This document shows positions 29,588-39,492 of a DNA stretch of 64,000 nucleotides, one piece after another (within the stretch, counting starts at the first letter, position 1; every line of letters starts with the position of its first letter). Made by a program: the position numbers and the translations under genes. Below the pieces are notes generated by a model that was not told the origin of the DNA, searched no databases, and saw only the letters and a program-made list of their open reading frames with translations. Origin of the DNA: Corynebacterium kroppenstedtii (GTDB lineage Bacteria; Actinomycetota; Actinomycetes; Mycobacteriales; Mycobacteriaceae); the NCBI RefSeq assembly GCF_016894245.1, contig NZ_CP069792.1:1860001-1924000 (forward strand), in the 5' to 3' direction.

Positions 29588-31111
29588 ATGACTGAACGTT
29601 CACGCAATTATCCGTCTCATTCGGACAATGACAATCAACTCACCGATAACCACGGCCGACGCGGGGAAGGCCTGTATAACGACACAAAAGTTCGCCATGC
29701 GCAAATGCCCACCGCAGGCGAACTCGACCTTAGCGAGCGGGACGAACTCCGTGCGTTGTCCCGAGGTAGCCAAGCTCACACCACGGAGCAATCCGACGGC
29801 TATGACGTCGAGTATCGAAAGCTGCGACTAGAAAGAGTCATTCTGGTCGGCGTGTGGACGTCGGGGACTACCGCTGAATTTGAAGCTAATTTGGAAGAAC
29901 TTCGTTCTCTCGCAGAGACAGCTGGATCTGAGGTTCTCGAGTCTTTTTATCAGCGTCGCGAGAAACCTGACGCGGGCACGTATATCGGGTCCGGCAAAGT
30001 CGCTGAGCTCCGCGACGCGGTCCGATCATTGGGCGCGGATACAGTGATTTGCGACGGCGAACTGAGCCCGGGACAGCTCATCGCTTTAGAAAAACACCTC
30101 GATGTTAAGGTTATCGACCGCACGATGCTGATCCTCGATATTTTCGCTCAGCATGCGAAATCCAAAGAGGGAAAAGCGCAGGTTTCCCTAGCACAGATGG
30201 AATATCTTTATACGCGAGTCCGTGGTTGGGGCGACATGATGTCCCGGCAGGCGGGTGGACGGGCCGGCTCCAATGGCGGTGTTGGCCTCCGTGGTCCTGG
30301 TGAAACGAAGATTGAAGCTGACCGCCGACGTTTGCGTAGAGATATGGCTCGTCTGCGCGCGGAATTGCGAAGCATGACGACCGCTCGGGAAATCAAGCGA
30401 GATCGACGGGATAGCTCCACCACTCCGCAAATCGCGATTGCTGGTTACACGAACGCTGGAAAGTCCTCGTTAATCAATGCCATCACCGGGGCAGGGGTGC
30501 TGGTCGAGGATGCCCTTTTCGCCACATTGGATCCCACGACACGTCGGGCAGAACTTGCTGACGGGCGGGCAGTGATCTTTTCTGACACTGTTGGGTTCGT
30601 TCGGCACCTTCCCACACAGCTCGTGGAGGCTTTCCGATCGTCCTTAGAGGAAGTTGCGTCGGCAGACTTGGTGCTTCACGTTGTAGATGGTTCCGATCCC
30701 TTCCCTTTGAAACAAATTAGTGCTGTTCATGAGGTTTTTGCCGACGTACCCAATAGTGGGGCTGAGACCATGCCCCCTGAAATTATTGTTGTTAACAAGA
30801 TAGATCAGGCTGACCCCATTGTTCTCGCGCAGCTCCGTCATGAGCTCGATGACGTTGTTTTTGTGTCAGCGAAGACAGACGAAAATATCGATGAACTCGC
30901 ATCGCGAATCGAACTTTTCTTAAACACTCGGGATACCCATGTAAGGCTTCGTGTCCCATACACCCGCGGCGACATCGTGGCGAAAGTTCATGAGTATGGA
31001 ACCGTTATCGACGAACAATACGATACCGACGGCACGATTCTCGATGTGCGAGTTCCTGCCCGTATCGCTCAAGAGGTGCACGAGTTTATTCAGGCTGACG
31101 AATATACATAA
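29588..31111 (+). CDS. hflX: Ribosome-associated GTPase HflX
   Basis: HflX is a GTPase that splits stalled or hibernating ribosomes. The 507-residue protein has the N-terminal HflX domain (DAGTYIGSGKVAEL, CDGELSPGQ), the glycine-rich linker GGVGLRGPGETKIE, and the GTPase domain with G1 GYTNAGKSS near residue 286, G3 DTVGFVRHLP and G4 NKID. The first 75 residues are polar and variable. Its position after miaA/dapF matches mycobacteria. ATG 29588 has no clear ribosome binding site. Confidence 0.95.
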   Translation: MTERSRNYPSHSDNDNQLTDNHGRRGEGLYNDTKVRHAQMPTAGELDLSERDELRALSRGSQAHTTEQSDGYDVEYRKLRLERVILVGVWTSGTTAEFEANLEELRSLAETAGSEVLESFYQRREKPDAGTYIGSGKVAELRDAVRSLGADTVICDGELSPGQLIALEKHLDVKVIDRTMLILDIFAQHAKSKEGKAQVSLAQMEYLYTRVRGWGDMMSRQAGGRAGSNGGVGLRGPGETKIEADRRRLRRDMARLRAELRSMTTAREIKRDRRDSSTTPQIAIAGYTNAGKSSLINAITGAGVLVEDALFATLDPTTRRAELADGRAVIFSDTVGFVRHLPTQLVEAFRSSLEEVASADLVLHVVDGSDPFPLKQISAVHEVFADVPNSGAETMPPEIIVVNKIDQADPIVLAQLRHELDDVVFVSAKTDENIDELASRIELFLNTRDTHVRLRVPYTRGDIVAKVHEYGTVIDEQYDTDGTILDVRVPARIAQEVHEFIQADEYT

Positions 31112-31195
31112 TTTTCCCTCTGCGTACAGGGGCGTGACCGTGCTTATAGGGGTCGTGGTAAAGATCCAACTGCTCAGGTTGGATAATAAGAAAGC

Positions 31196-32497
31196 GTGAG
31201 CGCACAAAAGAGTCTTCTCCCGTGGTCCGTGCATGGTGACGGAAAAACACCCCGACCTGGTGCTGTCGTTGCCCCCGATGAGCGATTAAGTTGGCCTCGA
31301 ACTATCGGCGTGGGAATGCAACACGTCATTGCAATGTTCGGGGCTACGCTCCTTGTCCCCACCCTCACAGGGTTCCCCGTCAATACCACGCTGTTATTCT
31401 CTGGTCTGGGAACGATGGCGTTTCTCCTTATTACGAGGAATCGCCTTCCGTCATATTTAGGGTCCTCATTTGCGTTCATCGCTCCCTTAACCGCAGCTCA
31501 TAGCGCGGGACTCTCCGCTCAACTGGGCGGTGTACTTGCCGCGGGGCTAGCGCTTGCAGCCGTGGGGCTGGTTATCATGGCCGTGGGACAACACGCTCTT
31601 GGCGCTGTCATGCCTCCGCCCGTAACGGGAGCAATCGTTGCACTCATTGGTTTGAATCTGGCTCCTGCCGCCACATCCAACGTGCAGAAACAGCCATTAG
31701 TTGCCGGCGTAACTCTCGGGGCAATTCTGCTCTTCACCGTGGCTGGTCGGGGGATGGTCTCGCGGCTAGGAATTCTTTTTGGGGTCATCCTGGGATGGGT
31801 TTTCGCGTCGCTGACAAGTAATTTAGCGCCAGGTACCTCTGAGACTATTGCGAATGCAGCATGGATTGGTTTTCCCCAATTCCATTCTCCCGTTTTTCAC
31901 ACCGGAATCGTTATTTCGACGATTCCCGTCGTCGTTGTGTTAATTGCAGAAAATGTCGGCCATGTGAAGGCTGTTTCTGCCATGACGGGAAGGAATATGG
32001 ATGATTTAGCGGGCAAAGCTTTGTTTTCTGATGGTATTGCGACGACTGTTGCAGGATTGTGCGGCGGATCGGGTACAACTAGTTATGCCGAGAATATTGG
32101 TGTCATGGCGGCTACGAGAGTCTATTCGACGGCTGCGTATTGGGTTGCTGCTGCGACCGCAATAATTCTCGCCTTTATTCCTAAGTTCGGCGCTTTAGTG
32201 TTCACCATTCCCACGGGAGTTTTGGGCGGTGCGACCATGGTCTTATACGGCATGATTGGGATGCTCGGAATTCGAATTTGGCAGGATAACAATGTTCGGT
32301 TTACCAATCCCGTCAATCTAACCGCGGCTGCAGTGGCGTTAATAGCGGGTATAGGAAATCTCACATTGCGGGTGGGATCAGTCGATATCGAAGGCATCGC
32401 GTGGGGATCAGTGGGAATTATCGTGGGATACCCGCTCTTGCGCTATCTCTTCGAGCACATTGGGGAAGGGCAGGATGCTAGCCAACGTCAGTATTAA
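31196..32497 (+). CDS. uraA: Uracil/xanthine permease (NCS2 family)
   Basis: This 433-residue membrane protein belongs to the nucleobase:cation symporter-2 family; uracil is the most likely substrate. It has about 13 hydrophobic segments with family motifs QHVIAMFGATLLVPTLTG near residue 40, PPPVTGAIVALIGLNLAP, and the region VLIAENVGHVKAVS followed by GTTSYAENIGVMAATRV. GTG 31196 follows an AAGAAAG stretch. It stands alone between hflX and the converging ptsH. Xanthine or another base cannot be excluded from sequence. Confidence 0.92.
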   Translation: MSAQKSLLPWSVHGDGKTPRPGAVVAPDERLSWPRTIGVGMQHVIAMFGATLLVPTLTGFPVNTTLLFSGLGTMAFLLITRNRLPSYLGSSFAFIAPLTAAHSAGLSAQLGGVLAAGLALAAVGLVIMAVGQHALGAVMPPPVTGAIVALIGLNLAPAATSNVQKQPLVAGVTLGAILLFTVAGRGMVSRLGILFGVILGWVFASLTSNLAPGTSETIANAAWIGFPQFHSPVFHTGIVISTIPVVVVLIAENVGHVKAVSAMTGRNMDDLAGKALFSDGIATTVAGLCGGSGTTSYAENIGVMAATRVYSTAAYWVAAATAIILAFIPKFGALVFTIPTGVLGGATMVLYGMIGMLGIRIWQDNNVRFTNPVNLTAAAVALIAGIGNLTLRVGSVDIEGIAWGSVGIIVGYPLLRYLFEHIGEGQDASQRQY

Positions 32498-32578
32498 AAA
32501 TAACGCGATGTGTTGAAAGATAAACGTTGTCATTCTGCGCTCGAACCAGAATGATGACCGTATGTCTTGATAATAAAG

Positions 32579-32648
32579 TGGGGATGACCAGAAATATTCG
32601 GTCATCCCCATAAATAGTGCCATTGGACACCGCCTCATGGCGGTGTCC
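32579..32648. terminator. Two tandem hairpins between uraA and ptsH
   Basis: The first stem pairs TGGGGATGACC (32579-32589) with GGTCATCCCCA (32600-32610); the second pairs GGACACCGCC (32625-32634) with GGCGGTGTCC (32639-32648) around TCAT. Both are perfect and lie between convergent stops. Neither has a strong T-run, so they may act as transcript-end stabilisers or as bidirectional terminators. Confidence 0.6.
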
Positions 32649-32660
32649 ACAACGACTGGA

Positions 32661-32930
32661 CTACTCGTTATCGAGGTTTTGTGAGACCAGAGCCGCAATC
32701 TTCTCGACAGCTTCGGCATTCTCAGACGAAACTTCCACGGTGTCACCGTGCTCAGCGCCCAAGGCCATAATCATGAGGGAAGAAGCGGCGTCGGCAGGTT
32801 CTGCATCATCATCGTCGGGAAGCGAGATCAAGATCTCGTCATCATAGTTGGATGCTTCCTCGGCGATAACAGCTGCGGGACGAGCGTGAAGACCAACGGT
32901 TGAACCGACAGTCACGGTTGTGGAAGCCAT
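32661..32930 (-). CDS. ptsH: Phosphocarrier protein HPr
   Basis: HPr carries the phosphoryl group from enzyme I to sugar-specific EIIA proteins. The phosphorylated histidine is H15 in GLHARPA, and the second conserved block AASSLMIMALGA holds Ser50/51. The 89-residue length is normal. AGAAAGG precedes the ATG by seven bases. It lies downstream of ptsF on the minus strand, separated by a 286-base gap that holds a long hairpin, so it probably has its own promoter as well. Confidence 0.96.
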   Translation of the reverse strand: MASTTVTVGSTVGLHARPAAVIAEEASNYDDEILISLPDDDDAEPADAASSLMIMALGAEHGDTVEVSSENAEAVEKIAALVSQNLDNE

Positions 32931-33083
32931 AAGTGAACCTTTCTGTTAACCAAAATAAGGTGTGGATCATTGGGATCCTCTTGTGCCAGAATAACGGACT
33001 TAAAGTCCTCCTGCACAAAGCATTTTATTTATTTCTACAGCGGTCCTTATCGTAGCGGATAAGTTGCTGCAAGTGTGGTAGTT

Positions 33084-33126
33084 CAGATACGGAAAGTGCC
33101 ATGTGCCACGGCCTTTTCCGTATCTG
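33084..33126. repeat. Long inverted repeat between ptsF and ptsH
   Basis: CAGATACGGAAA (33084-33095) pairs with TTTCCGTATCTG (33115-33126), a perfect 12-bp stem, with a further GC-rich pairing of GTGCC/GGCAC type inside the loop. On the minus strand it follows ptsF by about 90 bases. It lacks a T-run downstream, so it may be a mRNA 3' stabiliser or attenuator rather than a plain terminator. Confidence 0.55.
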
Positions 33127-33216
33127 GCGATCGTGGAGTACGGCTGGGTTAGCTTCTTTCAGCGTGCACCCACCCAATCCTGAAGCCAATTTCAATTTAA
33201 TGGCCGAACTCCTGCC

Positions 33217-35484
33217 TTACGCTGTTGTTTTGGCAGAAGCCTCTGTAGTCGGCGACGACGGTGCTGTTGACGCTGGCGATTTCGCAGCATCGCGTGTCTT
33301 AACCGGCCACCATGTTTTCAGAGCGACCACGCCAGCTGCAGCGATGATTACGCCAACCACGAGTGAGACGAAGAACATGAGAACGTGGGTGACAGCCAAA
33401 ATCACGAATACACCGCCGTGAGGAGCCATCAGTTCGACGCCAGCTGCCATCGAGATAGCCCCGGAAACTGCGCCGCCGAGCATCGTAGCCGGAATCACAC
33501 GCAGCGGGTCCGCAGCGGCGAAGGGGATAGCACCTTCAGAAATGAAGGACAGGCCTAGCAACCATGCCGCTTTTCCGTTTTCCTGCTCCGCTTTATTGAA
33601 AAGCTTAGGCCGTAGAGTCGTCGCAAGAGCCAAGGCCAACGGCGGAACCATACCCGTAATCATGACGGCAGCCATGATCTTCAGCGACGCAGGATCGTCG
33701 ACATTCAGACCCGCCGTGGCGAACAAATAGGCTGCCTTGTTGATGGGGCCACCGAGGTCGAAGCACATCATGAGACCCAGGATGATCCCGAGGAGAACCG
33801 CGGACGAGCCAGACATCGAGTTCAGCCCATGCTGCAAAGCGTCCATCAGTGAGGCTATTGGGCGTCCCAGCAGGATAAACATGGCGAAGCCGGTGATGAG
33901 TGAATCCACCAGAGGAATGATCACAACAGGCATCAACCCAGCTAGCCACCGTGGCGGATTAAGCGTGTTGAACCACATTGCGATGAGACCAGCGATGAGA
34001 CCGGTGAACAAGCCACCAATGAACCCCGCACCCACAGCGACGGAGACGGCACCACCAATGAATCCTGGAGCGATACCGGGGCGGCCGCCGAGAGCGTAGG
34101 CGATATACCCCGACAGGGCACTAACGAGGAAGTTCATCCCCAGTGTGCCGACGTAGGCCGATACGGCGCCAAGGTAGATCAGCAGAGGAGCCTGGCTGAA
34201 GTTGTACGTTTCACCGTCGACAGTGATGTGCTGCCCAGGAAGGTTCCACAGAGCATTGTTGTTAACGACGGTTTCATAAACCTTGGCGATATCCGCACCG
34301 GACAGCACGAAGGCCAGCGCCATAAGGAGGCCACCTGCTGCCACGAAAGGAATCATGTACGAAACGCCGGTCATCAGAGCTTGCTGAATACGCTTACCCC
34401 AGCCAAGTCCCTCGCCCTCCTCCTGAGAGCTCTCAGACGACGATGACGCTTTCCCCTTAACACGGCGTGCATGGGGATCTTTTGACGCGGCGATGGCTTC
34501 ATCGATCATGACCGCGGGTTCATCAATAGCCCGCTTCACGCCAGATTCGATGACTGGTTTGCCAGCGAACCGTTCACGGTCCTTGACCCCAACATCCGTC
34601 GCAAAGATGACGGCATCCGCATTCTTAATGACGTCGTAGGGGAGGGGAGTGACTCCAGACGAACCCTGAGTCTCAACCGTGATGTCGACATCATTACGTG
34701 CATTAGCCGTTTGGGATAGAGAATCCGCAGCCATGTACGTGTGCGCAATACCGGTTGGGCACGCTGTAATCGCTACAAGGTGGGTAACAGCTTGTTCGGA
34801 TTCATCAGTGTGACTGTCGCCGACTCTGCTTTGAGTTGACGCTCCCGCCGCTCCGACGGGTGTCGAACCCGCACCGTTACCTGAGGCAGCCGATTCTGCA
34901 CTCTTGTTTGCCGACGCGGTTGATGCGGACTTCTTCTTTGGCTTGGCAGCCAAGGTATCAAGAATGCGCTGAGCCGCGTCTTTTTCGTCGGATGCTTCGC
35001 GTAGAGAATCCCGGAAGGAGGCTTTGACCAAGCTCCGGGCCAATTTCGAAAGGATCCGCAGGTGTGCTTTTCCTCCGCCCATAGGAGCGGAGATAAGGAA
35101 AACCAGGTCGGCAGGGCCATCGGCGGAGCCAAAATCGACAGACTTGGATAGACGCGCAAAGGTTAGCGTCGGAACTTCCACATGGCTGGTTCGGCAATGT
35201 GGAATTGCCACGCCACCAGGCACTCCTGTGGCTGACTTTGATTCACGAGTCAAGGCGTCAGAGGTAAGCCCCTCGGCGTCATCAGCGCGACCAGCCTTTT
35301 TGGCGTGTGAGGCCAAAGCTTTAATAACTGCTTCCTTGGTGTCACCGGGAGCTACGTCGAGCATGATGAGGTCCGGGGTGATTACTGGAGGCTCCGCGGA
35401 GCTCGTCTGTGTTCCCTTCGCCGGTGCTGTTTCTTTTTGTGTCGGTGTATTCGGAGTAGATCCGGAGCCACTCGATGATGTCAT
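33217..35484 (-). CDS. ptsF: PTS fructose-specific EIIABC
   Basis: This 755-residue membrane permease phosphorylates fructose to fructose 1-phosphate during uptake. EIIA comes first with the active histidine H96 in IPHCRTSH; EIIB has C242 in TACPTGIAHTYMA; a Ser/Gly-rich linker separates them; the EIIC membrane domain starts near residue 365 (IQQALMTGVSYMIPFVAAGG). The start codon overlaps the fruK stop as ATGA, so the two are translationally coupled. The fruR-fruK-ptsF-ptsH order with divergent ptsI is the one known from C. glutamicum. An Ala/Pro-rich leader of about 35 residues precedes EIIA. Confidence 0.95.
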   Translation of the reverse strand: MTSSSGSGSTPNTPTQKETAPAKGTQTSSAEPPVITPDLIMLDVAPGDTKEAVIKALASHAKKAGRADDAEGLTSDALTRESKSATGVPGGVAIPHCRTSHVEVPTLTFARLSKSVDFGSADGPADLVFLISAPMGGGKAHLRILSKLARSLVKASFRDSLREASDEKDAAQRILDTLAAKPKKKSASTASANKSAESAASGNGAGSTPVGAAGASTQSRVGDSHTDESEQAVTHLVAITACPTGIAHTYMAADSLSQTANARNDVDITVETQGSSGVTPLPYDVIKNADAVIFATDVGVKDRERFAGKPVIESGVKRAIDEPAVMIDEAIAASKDPHARRVKGKASSSSESSQEEGEGLGWGKRIQQALMTGVSYMIPFVAAGGLLMALAFVLSGADIAKVYETVVNNNALWNLPGQHITVDGETYNFSQAPLLIYLGAVSAYVGTLGMNFLVSALSGYIAYALGGRPGIAPGFIGGAVSVAVGAGFIGGLFTGLIAGLIAMWFNTLNPPRWLAGLMPVVIIPLVDSLITGFAMFILLGRPIASLMDALQHGLNSMSGSSAVLLGIILGLMMCFDLGGPINKAAYLFATAGLNVDDPASLKIMAAVMITGMVPPLALALATTLRPKLFNKAEQENGKAAWLLGLSFISEGAIPFAAADPLRVIPATMLGGAVSGAISMAAGVELMAPHGGVFVILAVTHVLMFFVSLVVGVIIAAAGVVALKTWWPVKTRDAAKSPASTAPSSPTTEASAKTTA

Positions 35485-36635
35485 GACACTCCTTTCAAGG
35501 CTGTTGCTTCGGCGCCAGCCATGACGGTGACGGATTCAGGTTGTGTTTGGGAGGGGAAGGGGATTGTCGTTCCGGGCAGCGACGTCGCCGCAGACCCATA
35601 AGCTACAGCGTATTGAAGCGCAGTTTTTTCGACTGAGTGGTCTGTCGCTGAACTCTGCCCGCTACTGTGACCATTTATCTGGGTACCAATAATGAAGCCA
35701 GCCAAGCTTGAATCCCCCGCTCCGACGGTACTCACCGGAGTGATAGGCGGTGGAGAGGCATACCAGGCACCTTTTTGGGTAGCCAAGACCGCGCCCGACG
35801 CACCAAGGGTGAGCAGGACATAACGCACGCCGTGGTCAACTAGAAGCTGAGCAGCTTCTGTCGCAGGCTTGAGGTTTCCCTGCGATGCTTCGTGTTCAAT
35901 GTTTTTCCCGTCGAGGCCGAGGATCTGGCCGATTTCGAAACCGTTTGGTTTCAAGAGATCGGGGGCAACAGCAGGATCCTTAAGCATGCGGGCACCGAGT
36001 TCCTCAAGCGGTTTATCTGAAGTGTCGACCGCTATCTTGACGTCGTGCCCATTGGCGCTTGTACGGATCGCTTCGACGATATCGGCGTACCACGAGGCAG
36101 GCAGCCCAGGTGGCAGTGAACCAGAGAGAACAATCCACGATGCGCGCTGCGCGACGTCTGAAATCACTCGTGTCAGCCTGTTGACATGATCAGGCTCAAG
36201 AGAATTGCCTGGCTCATTTAGTTTCGTCGTAGTCCCGTCAGGTTCCGTGACGGTGAGATTGACGCGGACAGAATGGTCAGCCGGCGTCGGCAAAAAACTG
36301 AGACCTGTTTTATGAACTAAAGAAGTAAAAGGATCACCTGTAGATGCCGGAGCAATGGCGACGGTTGGCTCGCCGGCTCGATGCGTAGCCATCGCCACGT
36401 TGATGCCTTTGCCGGCAGGCACATCGGTAACGTCAGTGATCCTATTCACTCCACCTCGATCAAGTGGGGTGGATATCACAGCCGTACGATCCATACAGGG
36501 ATTAGGGGTCACTGTGACGATAGCATTGTCGGGAATTCGCAAGGACTGACTATCTAATGCTTCAATGCCGGATGGACGAGAGCCATCGTGTGTTTCGCCT
36601 TCGTGTGGACAAGGCGATGATGAGTGTGAAGACAT
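35481..36635 (-). CDS. fruK: 1-phosphofructokinase
   Basis: FruK phosphorylates fructose 1-phosphate to fructose 1,6-bisphosphate. The 384-residue PfkB-family protein shows the TVTPNPCMDRT start of the fold, the PAGKGINVA substrate motif and the STVGAGDSSLAGF anion-hole/catalytic motif near the C-terminus. AGAGGA precedes ATG 36635 closely. Around 35 extra polar residues lie before the conserved fold. It is followed by ptsF through a 4-base ATGA overlap. Confidence 0.94.
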   Translation of the reverse strand: MSSHSSSPCPHEGETHDGSRPSGIEALDSQSLRIPDNAIVTVTPNPCMDRTAVISTPLDRGGVNRITDVTDVPAGKGINVAMATHRAGEPTVAIAPASTGDPFTSLVHKTGLSFLPTPADHSVRVNLTVTEPDGTTTKLNEPGNSLEPDHVNRLTRVISDVAQRASWIVLSGSLPPGLPASWYADIVEAIRTSANGHDVKIAVDTSDKPLEELGARMLKDPAVAPDLLKPNGFEIGQILGLDGKNIEHEASQGNLKPATEAAQLLVDHGVRYVLLTLGASGAVLATQKGAWYASPPPITPVSTVGAGDSSLAGFIIGTQINGHSSGQSSATDHSVEKTALQYAVAYGSAATSLPGTTIPFPSQTQPESVTVMAGAEATALKGVS

Positions 36636-36709
36636 TATTCCTCTAGACGTGGTGGCGGTCGAACGACATCGTTGCCTCGTTCACATGCGCGTTGAGCTGA
36701 TACACGCTC

Positions 36710-37489
36710 TTACTGTGCGACGACGACATCGATCTCGTGTTCGCGAAGTTGGGAAAGGAAACTTTCCGGGGCGGCAGAGTCGGTGATGAGAACGTCGATA
36801 TCACTCAGAGCAGCAAAACTGACCAGATAATCACGGCCAAATTTCGACGAGTCGCACATGGCGATGACGCGATTGGCATTAGTAATCATGGCTCGCTTGA
36901 CAGCTGCTTCTTGGGGATCAGCCGTCGATAGGCCATGGTCGATCGTCAACGCGTTCGTGCCAATGAATGCCACGTCAGCACGCATTAGTGCGAGTGTACG
37001 CAGCGCAGTATCGCCCACAACGGCCTGAGTAATCGCACGAATTTGACCACCGAGTAGCTGAAGATCAGTTAAGTTTCGGCTTGCCAGATTCATCGCAATG
37101 GGAAGGCAGTTAGTGACGATGGGCCATCCACGTCCCGACGATAAATCTGCGATGTGATTAGCCAAGACCGCTGTTGTTGTTCCTGCGTCAAGAAAAATGC
37201 CTGCACCTTGCGGTGGGAGGTAATCCATTGCTGTCCGTCCGATAGCGGCTTTAGCACCGGACGCGGCCCTCGCGCGACTGTCGATCGGCAACTCTAGTGT
37301 CTGGAAATTTGTGGACGCTACCGCACCACCATGAACACGGTGGATAGCGCCTTCCCGATCGAGCTGGGCGAGATCTCGACGAACCGTTTCTGCTGTTACT
37401 GAGAATCGTTCGGACAAATCAGTGACGCTGACGCGGCCTTCAACGGCGGTGAGAGAAGCGATTTGTCGCCGTCGTTCCTCTGCATACAT
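36710..37489 (-). CDS. fruR: DeoR-family transcriptional regulator FruR
   Basis: The 259-residue protein has an N-terminal DeoR helix-turn-helix (ERRRQIASLTAVEGRVSVTDLSERFSVTAETVRRDL, written here in shorter form: residues about 6-57) and a C-terminal sugar-phosphate sensing domain with the ALTIDHGLSTADPQEAAVKRAM-type segment. It stands directly upstream of fruK and divergent from ptsI, the position of FruR in C. glutamicum, so it probably represses the fructose PTS genes and releases on binding a fructose phosphate. The gap of 74 bases to fruK suggests one operon. Confidence 0.9.
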   Translation of the reverse strand: MYAEERRRQIASLTAVEGRVSVTDLSERFSVTAETVRRDLAQLDREGAIHRVHGGAVASTNFQTLELPIDSRARAASGAKAAIGRTAMDYLPPQGAGIFLDAGTTTAVLANHIADLSSGRGWPIVTNCLPIAMNLASRNLTDLQLLGGQIRAITQAVVGDTALRTLALMRADVAFIGTNALTIDHGLSTADPQEAAVKRAMITNANRVIAMCDSSKFGRDYLVSFAALSDIDVLITDSAAPESFLSQLREHEIDVVVAQ

Positions 37490-37624
37490 GTCTGTGTCAC
37501 TTGTCCTTTCACGTCTGTTTCACGCTGAGTCTGCGCTTGATTCGTTGGTTTTACGTTGTCTTCATGTTTCTTCGCTCCTAAGGGTACGCGTTTCGTTTTC
37601 AAACGGTCATTAGACCATGTCTGA

Positions 37625-37642
37625 ATGTCCCCGATCGGACAT
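37625..37642. promoter_or_regulatory. Inverted repeat, candidate DeoR-type operator
   Basis: ATGTCC-CCGATC-GGACAT is a perfect 6+6 inverted repeat in the 320-base gap between fruR and ptsI (37490-37809). It lies 136 bases before fruR and 168 before ptsI. TGTC/GACA half-sites are common in DeoR-family operators, so FruR may bind here and control both directions. Confidence 0.45.
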
Positions 37643-37809
37643 AAAGAGAGCATCCAATCGGTGGCTTTTCTGTGGTTTTACGTTTACTTTACTGTGAACA
37701 TGAGCATTTGGGCATAGTTTTGTGACTTTTCCCACTCTGAATGATGGTATATTTCTGGAATCACCCGTTAGACTTGGATTAAAGAAATCCGACATGAGGA
37801 GCGACTTTA

Positions 37810-39492
37810 ATGGACACCCAAGAAACTGCCGTGATCAAAGGTAAGGCCGTAGTACCTGGTGTCGCCCTTGGTCCAATCGCAGTGGTGGCACCGCGTCCCG
37901 CTGTTCCGGAAGCTGGGGCCGAGGTTGACGAAGGTCAGCGCGAGGCTGAATACGAACGTTTTGAACAAGCGGCTAATGCGGTCACTGAGGCTCTCAAGGA
38001 ACGTGCCAAGAGCCTTGAGGGGCACGCTGCAGATGTCGTTAATGCAACTGCGGGGCTCGCATCAGACCGTGGATGGCGTCGGAAAGTTAAGAAAACCACG
38101 AAGCAGGGGCGTAATGCGATTGACGCGACAGTCACTGCTACAGCGTCATTCGTTGAGATGTTTACAGCCAACGGGGGAGTCTTTGCAGAACGCGTCGCTG
38201 ACCTCGAAGATGTCCGCGATCGCGTTCTGGCTCACCTCCAGGGTCTTCCGGAACCTGGACTTCCGGTTCTCACGACGCCATCTATCTTATGGGCCGACGA
38301 TCTCGCACCTGCCGATACAGCAACGCTGAATCCGGACTTAGTCATTGGCATCGTCACGCGTCGTGGTGGACCGACGTCGCACACAGCTATTATTGCCCGC
38401 CAGCTCAATATTCCCTGCGTTGTTGCAACCGGGCCCACTAACGTTGAGATTTCCTCAGGCCAGACCGAAGGCATGATTAGTGGTGCTGCCGGAGAGCTCA
38501 CGGTCAACCCGGACAAGGACGCAGCGAAGCAAGCGGTTCGTGAATGGGAACAGCTTGCGGAGAAGATCGCAAACTGGGAAGGCCCTGCTCAGACTAAAGA
38601 CGGTCACCGCGTCCAGCTCTTAGCCAATGTTCAGGATGGTCCCCAGGCCGCGTCGGCAGCGTCGACGGCAGTTGAGGGAGTGGGGCTGTTCCGCACTGAG
38701 CTTCTCTTCTTGTCGTCGACGAAAGAGCCGTCGGTGAACGACCAGGCAGCGGCATATGGTCGTGTGCTTAATGCTTTCCCGAAAGGGAAGGTAGTTATTC
38801 GTACTCTCGACGCTGGATCGGATAAGCCCGTTCCCTTCGTAGAGGCGGAGGAAGAAGACAACCCGGCTCTGGGAGTCCGCGGTGTGCGCATTGCGTGGGA
38901 TCGCCAGGACATTCTGGAACGACAGTTGGACGCTATTGCCAAGGCAGTCGAAGATAACGACCGCGGTGAAGCCCCAACCTGGGTCATGGCACCAATGGTC
39001 GCAACTGCCGACGAAGCGCGTTGGTTTGCCGGTATGTGCCACGAGCGTGGTTTAACGCCCGGGATCATGGTTGAAGTTCCTGCGGTTGCGCTGTGTGCCC
39101 GGGAGATTATGCAGGAAATTGATTTCGTTTCGATCGGAACGAACGACCTTACTCAGTACACGATGGCCGCTGACCGCTTGTCCTCCCCATTGGCTCACCT
39201 CAATGACCCGTGGCAGCCTGCTGTGTTACGGCTCATCAAGATGGTCTGTGAGGCCGGCGCTGAGACTAAAACTCCCGTGGGAGTATGTGGTGAGGCAGCT
39301 TCCGATCCACTTCTCGCCTGTGTGTTGACGGGCTTGGGCGTCAACTCCCTGTCCGTTGCAGCTCCTTCTGCTGCGGGGGTCGGAGCTCAGGTTGGCGATC
39401 GTACATTCGAGGAATGTCAGAAGATGGCGGCCGCCGCAGTTGCCGCTACCTCAGCCGTCGACGCGAAGAAGGCAGCCGCTGACGCCGTATAG
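37810..39492 (+). CDS. ptsI: Phosphoenolpyruvate-protein phosphotransferase (enzyme I)
   Basis: Enzyme I transfers phosphate from PEP to HPr. The phosphorylated histidine is H191 in GGPTSHTAII; the PEP-binding barrel shows GVGLFRTELLFL, the GSDKPVPF and NPALGVRG blocks, and the catalytic VGVCGEAASDP motif. The 560-residue length is normal. GAGGAG precedes ATG 37810 by seven bases. It is divergent from fruR. In C. glutamicum the regulator gene sugR lies between lexA and ptsI; here only 148 bases separate ptsI and lexA and sugR is absent. Confidence 0.96.
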   Translation: MDTQETAVIKGKAVVPGVALGPIAVVAPRPAVPEAGAEVDEGQREAEYERFEQAANAVTEALKERAKSLEGHAADVVNATAGLASDRGWRRKVKKTTKQGRNAIDATVTATASFVEMFTANGGVFAERVADLEDVRDRVLAHLQGLPEPGLPVLTTPSILWADDLAPADTATLNPDLVIGIVTRRGGPTSHTAIIARQLNIPCVVATGPTNVEISSGQTEGMISGAAGELTVNPDKDAAKQAVREWEQLAEKIANWEGPAQTKDGHRVQLLANVQDGPQAASAASTAVEGVGLFRTELLFLSSTKEPSVNDQAAAYGRVLNAFPKGKVVIRTLDAGSDKPVPFVEAEEEDNPALGVRGVRIAWDRQDILERQLDAIAKAVEDNDRGEAPTWVMAPMVATADEARWFAGMCHERGLTPGIMVEVPAVALCAREIMQEIDFVSIGTNDLTQYTMAADRLSSPLAHLNDPWQPAVLRLIKMVCEAGAETKTPVGVCGEAASDPLLACVLTGLGVNSLSVAAPSAAGVGAQVGDRTFEECQKMAAAAVAATSAVDAKKAAADAV

